Part shown: one piece after another, positions 59,234 through 64,000 of the stretch
Layout of the letters: every line of letters starts with the position of its first letter
Position numbering within the stretch: the stretch's first letter is position 1
Assembly (NCBI GenBank): GCA_023458055.1
Contig: JAEXAW010000094.1
Span: 9,133-73,132, forward strand
Source of the DNA: Pseudomonadota bacterium
Lineage (GTDB): Bacteria; Pseudomonadota; Alphaproteobacteria; Sphingomonadales; Sphingomonadaceae
Direction: 5' to 3'
DNA: 64,000 nucleotides
Program-made: the position numbers and the translations under genes
Notes under the pieces: generated by a model
What the model was told of the DNA's origin: nothing
Database searches by the model: none
Seen by the model: the letters and a program-made list of their open reading frames with translations, nothing else

Positions 59234-60412
59234 TCAATGCTCCGCCTCGCCTTTGCCGAGTTCGGCTTTGAGCAAGAACGCGCCTGTGGTCGCGATGATC
59301 GCCCCGGGCTCCAACCCCGACACAACTTCAACACGACCGGCGCTGCGCAGACCGACAGTAACATTCGTCGCCTGAAAGCCTTTGCCAGTTTTAACGAATA
59401 CGACGTCGCGCCCATCGACCGATTGCACCGCCTCTTCGGGAATACCGATGCTCGAACTGGCTGCGGTGTTGCGCGATGTAATGCGTACGCGAAGTCCTTG
59501 GCCGGGAGTGAGCTGACCGATGCCATCTGGGACCAGCACGATGGTTGCGGCCTTGCTTTCCGGATCGAGGCTGGGTGTTGCTGCGCGCACGGTCGAATTG
59601 ACCGTTTCACCACCAAGCAATTCGATCACCGCCCGGTCACCGGGCTGGACGCGCCGTGCATCGGCAGGGAGCACCGACGCATTGATCTGAATTTTGCGGG
59701 GGTCTGCGACACGAAACAATTCAGTGCCTGCGACGACATAGCTGCCGAGAATGGCGTCCGCTTTGGTAATGCGCCCTGAAATCAGACTGGTGACTGCCAG
59801 ATAGCGACCGTCTCCAGTAATTTTGGCAGCCGTCGCAGCTGACTGTGTGCGGCGCGCTTCGGCTTCGGCTTCGACGAGTGTCGCTTGCGCGGCCTCTAGA
59901 TCTTGCCGCGCAGTCACGCGCGCATCGAACAGACGCTTTTCGCGTGCGTAGGCCGAGCGGGCAGCAATAACCCGCGCCGAAGCGGAACTGCGTTCCGCAG
60001 CAATCGCCGATGCGTCGCGGCTTTCGAGATAAGCGATGGTCTCACCCGCGCTCACGCTCTCACCTAGGCGCTTGACGATGCGCGTCACAGCTCCGTCGGC
60101 CCGGGCAGTCAACACCGCCTCGCCGTCTGGAGCTGCAGCAACAACACCTTGCGCTATGATCTCCGCACCAAGCCCGCCAGCTTGCGTTGCTTCGGATACG
60201 ATTCCCGCCGCTTTGGCACGCGCATCGTCCATTTCAACGAAGCCTTCTGGGCCGTGATTTTCTTCCTCGCCCTGCTCTCCCTCTTCGGCGGGAGCGGTGG
60301 CGGCGATGGGCGCAAACACGGTGCGGCCCAGCATCACGCCACCCCCGCCTAGCACGAGCGCTGCAATTGCAGTTCCCGCGATTACTTTTTTCCTGTTGGT
60401 GTCTTCGGTCAT
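59234..60412 (-). CDS. czcB: RND efflux periplasmic adaptor CzcB
   Basis: Membrane-fusion protein of about 392 residues linking CzcA and the outer-membrane channel. An N-terminal membrane segment (VIAGTAIAALVLGGGGVMLG) is followed by an acidic stretch (EEGEQGEEENHGPEGF), then the lipoyl/hairpin part with VTRIVKRLGESVSAGETIAY and the coiled coil rich in Ala/Arg/Glu, then RVADPRKIQINASVLPADAR and GIPEEAVQSVDGRDVVFV. The acidic/His segment may bind metal. Start at 60412 (MTEDTNRKKV) four bases from the czcC stop. Confidence 0.93.
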   Translation of the reverse strand: MTEDTNRKKVIAGTAIAALVLGGGGVMLGRTVFAPIAATAPAEEGEQGEEENHGPEGFVEMDDARAKAAGIVSEATQAGGLGAEIIAQGVVAAAPDGEAVLTARADGAVTRIVKRLGESVSAGETIAYLESRDASAIAAERSSASARVIAARSAYAREKRLFDARVTARQDLEAAQATLVEAEAEARRTQSAATAAKITGDGRYLAVTSLISGRITKADAILGSYVVAGTELFRVADPRKIQINASVLPADARRVQPGDRAVIELLGGETVNSTVRAATPSLDPESKAATIVLVPDGIGQLTPGQGLRVRITSRNTAASSSIGIPEEAVQSVDGRDVVFVKTGKGFQATNVTVGLRSAGRVEVVSGLEPGAIIATTGAFLLKAELGKGEAEH

Positions 60413-60416
60413 GGGA

Positions 60417-61637
60417 TCAATCCTCTGTGCGCGCATTGGCGCGGATCAGCGCTGCAAGCGCGCGGGCGCGGTCAAGGTGGGCCTCGATCAGCGCGGTCTT
60501 GGCGGTGGTAAGCGCTGCCTGCGCGTCGAGTAGTTCAACAAGACTGAACTTGCCCGCGCCATAGCCGATGCGTGCAAGCCGCACTGCCTCCTCGGCCTGC
60601 ATCAGCGATGGCCCGGACAGCGCCCCGACCCGCGCATCGGCAGCCCCAAGCAGCATCCGCGCGTCATGCTGCCGGCGGCGAGCATTGAGCCTCGCTTGGG
60701 CCAGCGCAGCTTCGCCGGCGAGGGCTTCTGATTGTGCCGCCTCGACTCCTCCGCGATTGCGGTTGCGCATCGGGATAGGGATCGAGATACCCGCGACGAA
60801 CGCGACTTCACGCCCATCATTGATCCGCCGCACCCCGCCGCTGGCGGTAACGTCGGGGACGGCATCAGCGCGCGCCACTTTGATGCGTGCCTGTGCGGCG
60901 TCGCGTTCGGCGGCGGCGAGTTGTTCGTCGAGTGAAAGCGTTGCGGGCGGTAGCGCGGCGGGTGCCATCTCGTCGTATATAGGCGTTGCCGACAGTTCTG
61001 GATCGTTGCTGCCGATCAGGTCGGCTAACAGTCGGCGGGCCGCGAGCAATTCACCAATGGTGCGGGCTTCCTCGGCCTGCGCTTCGGCCAACACTGCCTC
61101 GGCGCGGAGCTGACGTAAGGGCGGATCGCGTCCGGCCTCCACCAGCACCTGTGCGGTGCGTGCCAGTTCGCGCGCCTGGCCGACATTCTCACGCGCGATC
61201 ACTGCGCGGTTGTCGGCAGCACGCAATTCGGCATGGGCTATGCGAATGTCGCGCGCAAGGTCAGCCTCGGTCGCGCGGTATGACAGGAAGGCAAAGTCAC
61301 GTTCGGCAGAAGCGACGGCAACGCGGGCACTGCGCTTGCCGCCAAGTTCGATCCGCTGGCTCAGCGCGAGCGTCGTCTCGCTGCTGCGAAGCCCCTGGAA
61401 CGCGCCGGTTCCCGCGAAGTTCTCGACCTCAAGGCTCAATTCGGGATTGGGCGAGGCCCCGGCCTGTCGCGCCCTCGCTTCGGCAGCATCGGCTTTGGCC
61501 TTGGCTTCCGCAATGCGCGGGGATTGTTCCGCCCCTTGGGCGAGCGCCTGCGCCAGACTCACCGGTTCGGCCAATGCCGTCCCGCTGTTGGCGATAAGCG
61601 CGCCCGCCAGCAAGGCGGCACGCAAAGAAAATATCAT
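60417..61637 (-). CDS. czcC: Outer-membrane efflux channel CzcC (TolC family)
   Basis: Outer-membrane factor of the tripartite pump, 406 residues. Signal peptide MIFSLRAALLAGALIANSGTALA, then two repeats of the OEP fold with long alpha-helical arms (AEAKAKADAAEARARQAGAS; AGISIPIPMRNRNRGGVEAA) and RLARIGYGAGKFSLVELLDA near the end, the typical TolC-type signature. Followed directly by czcB. The operon order czcC-czcB-czcA-P-ATPase is standard. Confidence 0.93.
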   Translation of the reverse strand: MIFSLRAALLAGALIANSGTALAEPVSLAQALAQGAEQSPRIAEAKAKADAAEARARQAGASPNPELSLEVENFAGTGAFQGLRSSETTLALSQRIELGGKRSARVAVASAERDFAFLSYRATEADLARDIRIAHAELRAADNRAVIARENVGQARELARTAQVLVEAGRDPPLRQLRAEAVLAEAQAEEARTIGELLAARRLLADLIGSNDPELSATPIYDEMAPAALPPATLSLDEQLAAAERDAAQARIKVARADAVPDVTASGGVRRINDGREVAFVAGISIPIPMRNRNRGGVEAAQSEALAGEAALAQARLNARRRQHDARMLLGAADARVGALSGPSLMQAEEAVRLARIGYGAGKFSLVELLDAQAALTTAKTALIEAHLDRARALAALIRANARTED

Positions 61638-61699
61638 CTGGAAACTCCTGAACGCATGACACGAACACGTGAGGGAATGCCCTCGCGCGACGGCACAGT

Positions 61700-62089
61700 T
61701 CAGGCGAGCGGAGGATCGAGCGGTGGTGCCTGGCTACGCGAAGCGAGCGGCGCAGTCGTCGCTGGACGCACTAATGCGCCTTTCGATAATGTATTCAAGT
61801 TGATGCGCGGCGCGTCGAGTTGCAACGCGACACTGCAATGATGATGGCTGACCGCGTGACAAGGCATATCCTTGTCCGGCCCTTGCGATTGCGGGTGGTC
61901 AGCGTTCTCGATCTCGTGAACGTCCAGCATTTCGCTGGCATGGACCGGGCTGCTACCGTTGGCATGCGCAACCATCGGCATGACGATAACGCCGAAAAAC
62001 AGCCCAATTAGAACCAACAGTGAAGGTAATCGACCCCGCATCAAATGATGCGTAGCAGCATAGACGTTATGGAGCAAAGATTTTCTCAT
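61700..62089 (-). CDS. Small exported His/Cys-containing protein of the metal operon
   Basis: A 129-residue protein with an N-terminal membrane/signal segment (SLLVLIGLFFGVIVMPMVAH) and a mature part rich in histidine and cysteine (DVHEIENADHPQS, DMPCHAVSHHHCSVALQL). It probably binds metal in the periplasm and may act as a scavenger or sensor helper for the czc pump. The MPCHxxxHHHC arrangement resembles DUF2946-type proteins found in metal operons, but I cannot assign the family with certainty. Start overlaps the methyltransferase stop (ATGA at 62089-62086). Confidence 0.68.
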   Translation of the reverse strand: MRKSLLHNVYAATHHLMRGRLPSLLVLIGLFFGVIVMPMVAHANGSSPVHASEMLDVHEIENADHPQSQGPDKDMPCHAVSHHHCSVALQLDAPRINLNTLSKGALVRPATTAPLASRSQAPPLDPPLA

Positions 62090-62664
62090 GCTGGCAGCGC
62101 CAAACCCAGCCAACGCGGCACCCGACGACGAAAATCGCGGTAGGCATCGCCAAAACTTTTTTCAAGATGCGCCTCCTCGATACGAACCTGCACCACACAG
62201 GAGGAGACAAACAGCATCAACGCAGCCCAACCCCACCATGTGCCAGATACCATTGCTGCCGAAAGTCCGACCAGCATCATACCAACAAAAATCGGATTAC
62301 GGCTGAACTGGAAAAGGCCGTGTGAAACAAACAACGGCGCGTCGCCCTCTCGGACACCCACGCGCCATGCGCGGCCCATCTGCATTTGTGCGGCGATGAC
62401 AATGGTTGCACCCGTCAGCGCTATGAGGGCGGTCGCGAAACTCTGCCACGACGCTTGCGTCGTCGGGACTAGCGCCGCCGCGACAAGTAATGCCGCCACA
62501 CTTATCGCAAAACTGCTGCCGGCAACACGCTGCACTCCCCGAGCCGCAGCAAATGCCCAGGGCCGGTCGCCAGTCGCGCACCGGATCGCAACGCTGCGAA
62601 CGAGCGTCGCCACAACGATTGCAAGCATCGCAATCACGGGGATAGCATGAAGCCCGACCGTCAT
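62086..62664 (-). CDS. Isoprenylcysteine carboxyl methyltransferase-like membrane protein
   Basis: A 192-residue membrane protein of the ICMT/PEMT family with five hydrophobic segments; the cofactor-side motif MGRAWRVGVREGDAPLFVSH, GLFQFSRNPIFVGMMLVGLS and the C-terminal RIEEAHLEKSFGDAYRDFRR are diagnostic. Bacterial members near czc genes are of unknown role; methylation of a lipid or small molecule is presumed. It overlaps both neighbours by 4 bases, so it is firmly in the czc operon. Confidence 0.88.
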   Translation of the reverse strand: MTVGLHAIPVIAMLAIVVATLVRSVAIRCATGDRPWAFAAARGVQRVAGSSFAISVAALLVAAALVPTTQASWQSFATALIALTGATIVIAAQMQMGRAWRVGVREGDAPLFVSHGLFQFSRNPIFVGMMLVGLSAAMVSGTWWGWAALMLFVSSCVVQVRIEEAHLEKSFGDAYRDFRRRVPRWLGLALPA

Positions 62665-63302
62665 GCGTGCTCTGCCGTGACGGGCGCAGACGTCAACTCA
62701 GCGAGGGCGTGACGAAACACCTGAAGGCCGCCAGTCAACGCGAGCGCTGCGATGATGCTCGCGACTATCAGGTCCGGCCATGCCCTGCCCGTACCGAACA
62801 CCCCAAGGGCCGCAAGCATCACCGCAGCATTGCCGACGGCGTCGTTGCGTGAGCATATCCAGACCGAGCGCATATTTGCATCGCCCGCGCGATAGCGGTA
62901 GAGGAGAAGCGCAACCCCGGCATTGGCGGCAAGCGCGAGCAGACCGATCGCGCCCATTGTCACCGAGTCAGGTGACGTACCGTTCACAACGGCAAACGCC
63001 GCGCTGCCAAACACCCAACCTGCAAAGCCGAGCATGAACAGCGATTTCAAAAGCGCGGTCCGTGCGCGCCAAGCAAGTGCCGCTCCCACCACTGCAAGAC
63101 TCACCGCATAGTTAGCCGCATCACCGAGGAAATCGAGCGCGTCAGCTTGCAACGCGCGGCTATCCGCCGCAGCGCCCGCCAACATTTCGATCAAAAACAT
63201 TGCCGCATTGACCGCTAAAGCACCCCACAGCACGCGCCGCCAGCGGGGGTCGGCGCTGGCCGTTTCGCTCCCACAGGCGTTCGCGCAGCAATCGTCCGAC
63301 AT
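62661..63302 (-). CDS. Short cation diffusion facilitator (CDF)-like transporter
   Basis: A 213-residue CDF-like transporter without the long C-terminal cytoplasmic domain. The N-terminus is cysteine-rich (DDCCANACGS). Then six hydrophobic segments with the metal-site aspartates in LQADALDFLGDAANYAVSL (compare HxxxD in CzcD) and SRNDAVGNAAVMLAAL. Exports divalent metals from the cytoplasm. First gene of the czc operon, reading from the MerR-controlled promoter at 63339-63369. Confidence 0.85.
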   Translation of the reverse strand: MSDDCCANACGSETASADPRWRRVLWGALAVNAAMFLIEMLAGAAADSRALQADALDFLGDAANYAVSLAVVGAALAWRARTALLKSLFMLGFAGWVFGSAAFAVVNGTSPDSVTMGAIGLLALAANAGVALLLYRYRAGDANMRSVWICSRNDAVGNAAVMLAALGVFGTGRAWPDLIVASIIAALALTGGLQVFRHALAELTSAPVTAEHA

Positions 63303-63338
63303 TCAATATCCTTCTCGACAAATTGCGAGTCGGATATT

Positions 63339-63369
63339 TATCTACACCCTGTAGTAACTGCAGGGTCAA
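63339..63369 (-). promoter_or_regulatory. MerR-type promoter of the metal operon (19-bp spacer, central dyad)
   Basis: On the minus strand TTGACC (-35, 63369-63364) and TAGATA (-10, 63344-63339) are separated by 19 bases, the over-long spacer that MerR-family activators untwist. Within it is an imperfect palindrome from ACCCTG (63346-63351) to CAGGGT (63361-63366). The divergent MerR gene starts 17 bases away, so the same site probably controls both directions. Confidence 0.8.
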
Positions 63370-63385
63370 GCGAAGGGAAACAGGC

Positions 63386-63784
63386 GTGAAAATTGGAGAG
63401 CTGGCGAGCGCAACCTCCACTAAGGTCGAGACGGTGCGCTACTACGAGAAAATCGGCCTCCTCGCGCCGCCAGCGCGCACCTCTGCCAATTATCGTGTCT
63501 ATGGTAACGGCCATCTCGCTCGACTGTCATTTATTCGTCGTGCTCGCGATCTTGGCTTCACGCTTGAAGCAGTGAGAGCATTGCTGACGCTATCGGATGA
63601 TAAAGCGCAGTCCTGTGAAGCGGTAGATGTTATGGCGCGTGCGCATCTGGATGAAATCGACCGCAAGCTGCATGATCTCAAATCATTGCGATCAGAGTTG
63701 GGTCGGATCGTCGATTCTTGCAGCCACGGCACCATTGCAGATTGTAAAATTGTAGAAACGCTGGGCCCGCGCAAGCCAAACTAG
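63386..63784 (+). CDS. MerR-family heavy-metal-responsive regulator (CadR/PbrR-like)
   Basis: A 132-residue regulator: HTH KIGELASATSTKVETVRYYE, KIGLLAPPARTSANYRVYG, then RRARDLGFTLEAVRALLTL, and the dimerisation helix with cysteines in KAQSCEAVDVMARAH, SCSHGTIADC. The cysteine positions (one before the long helix, two near the end) fit CadR/PbrR/ZntR-type sensing of Cd, Pb or Zn. The start is GTG at 63386 after AAGGGA. Likely activates the czc operon through the promoter at 63339-63369. Confidence 0.93.
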   Translation: MKIGELASATSTKVETVRYYEKIGLLAPPARTSANYRVYGNGHLARLSFIRRARDLGFTLEAVRALLTLSDDKAQSCEAVDVMARAHLDEIDRKLHDLKSLRSELGRIVDSCSHGTIADCKIVETLGPRKPN

Positions 63785-64000
63785 ATAATGTCGTGCTCGC
63801 AAAGTGAGGAGGCCCATCGCAATGCGATGGGTCCATCAGAATATCCGATCAACGCTGCGCATAGGCAGGACCAGCGCAGCGCTTGACGAAAAAGCTCCAC
63901 GCTGGCCCTGCCACAATCAGCCGACTGGAACGCGTGCGCAACGCCATTATGATGAATCACTCTCTATCGTGCGACAGAGTCAATTTCACTGGAATCACTA
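63785..64000. other. Right edge of the window, no clear gene
   Basis: After the MerR gene there is a hairpin CCCATCGC-AAT-GCGATGGG (63813-63831) without a T-run. On the minus strand a 32-codon frame (63947-63849) could be coding, and the last 40 bases have repeated TGATTC/GAATCA words, such as occur at ends of some insertion sequences. I cannot assign them. Confidence 0.4.

Overview
The window is about 64 kb of high-GC DNA whose core genes (cox3 - DUF983 - SURF1 - thrC, ccmAB, class II aroA, the TIGR02300 protein, an AgaR-like GalNAc gene set, a large TonB receptor next to a tryptophan-halogenase gene) are typical in content and order of Sphingomonadaceae (Sphingopyxis/Sphingorhabdus-like alphaproteobacteria). 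That assignment is inferred from gene content only.

Layout. (1) 1-13 kb, core: the end of cytochrome oxidase subunit III, oxidase assembly genes, threonine synthase, an RlmI-like methyltransferase, ccmB/ccmA, phhB, an SDR, a lower-GC PAP2 + lipid-kinase pair, a DNA glycosylase, a ferredoxin, a lipoprotein and rlmB. (2) 13.05-18.0 kb: a small integrative element at the 3' end of tRNA-Tyr. It carries a P4-type integrase, an AlpA-like HTH protein, a winged-helix-like protein, a PC4-like protein and a small protein with HUH-type replication-initiator motifs, and it ends in a degenerate copy of the tRNA 3' end. Just beyond it lies a decayed second integrase, so the site seems to have been occupied more than once. 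(3) 18.6-29.0 kb: an alpha/beta hydrolase facing an eight-gene, mostly stop/start-overlapping minus-strand operon (two GNAT-like proteins, GH3-type adenylase, two radical SAM proteins, NTF2-like protein, Rieske oxygenase-like protein, fatty-acid desaturase fused to a PAP2 domain). It looks like an undescribed lipid or small-molecule pathway. (4) 29.0-34.5 kb: repeat-rich intergenic DNA, a low-GC SUMF1-like lipoprotein, a proline-iminopeptidase-like hydrolase, a small membrane protein, aroA, the TIGR02300 protein and a SnoaL-like protein. (5) 34.6-47.4 kb: an amino-sugar/alpha-galactoside locus (BadF-type kinase, AgaS, KbaZ/GatZ, EamA transporter, GH36 enzyme, amidohydrolase lipoprotein, DeoR regulator, TonB receptor) and a truncated halogenase gene. 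Two shared sequence words in the promoters suggest one regulon. (6) 47.4-50 kb: an IS21-family element that cut the halogenase, then a compact nest of inverted repeats that may be a structured RNA. (7) 50-64 kb: two orphan genes, an arsenic operon (arsR-arsC-acr3-arsH) and a heavy-metal operon (short CDF transporter, isoprenylcysteine-methyltransferase-like protein, His-rich protein, czcCBA, P1B-ATPase) with a divergent MerR regulator and a textbook 19-bp-spacer MerR promoter.

The accessory blocks (13-18 kb and 47-64 kb) look acquired. The strongest candidates for something undescribed are the radical SAM/GH3/Rieske/desaturase operon, the HUH-Rep integrative element, and the structured segment at 49.82-49.96 kb.
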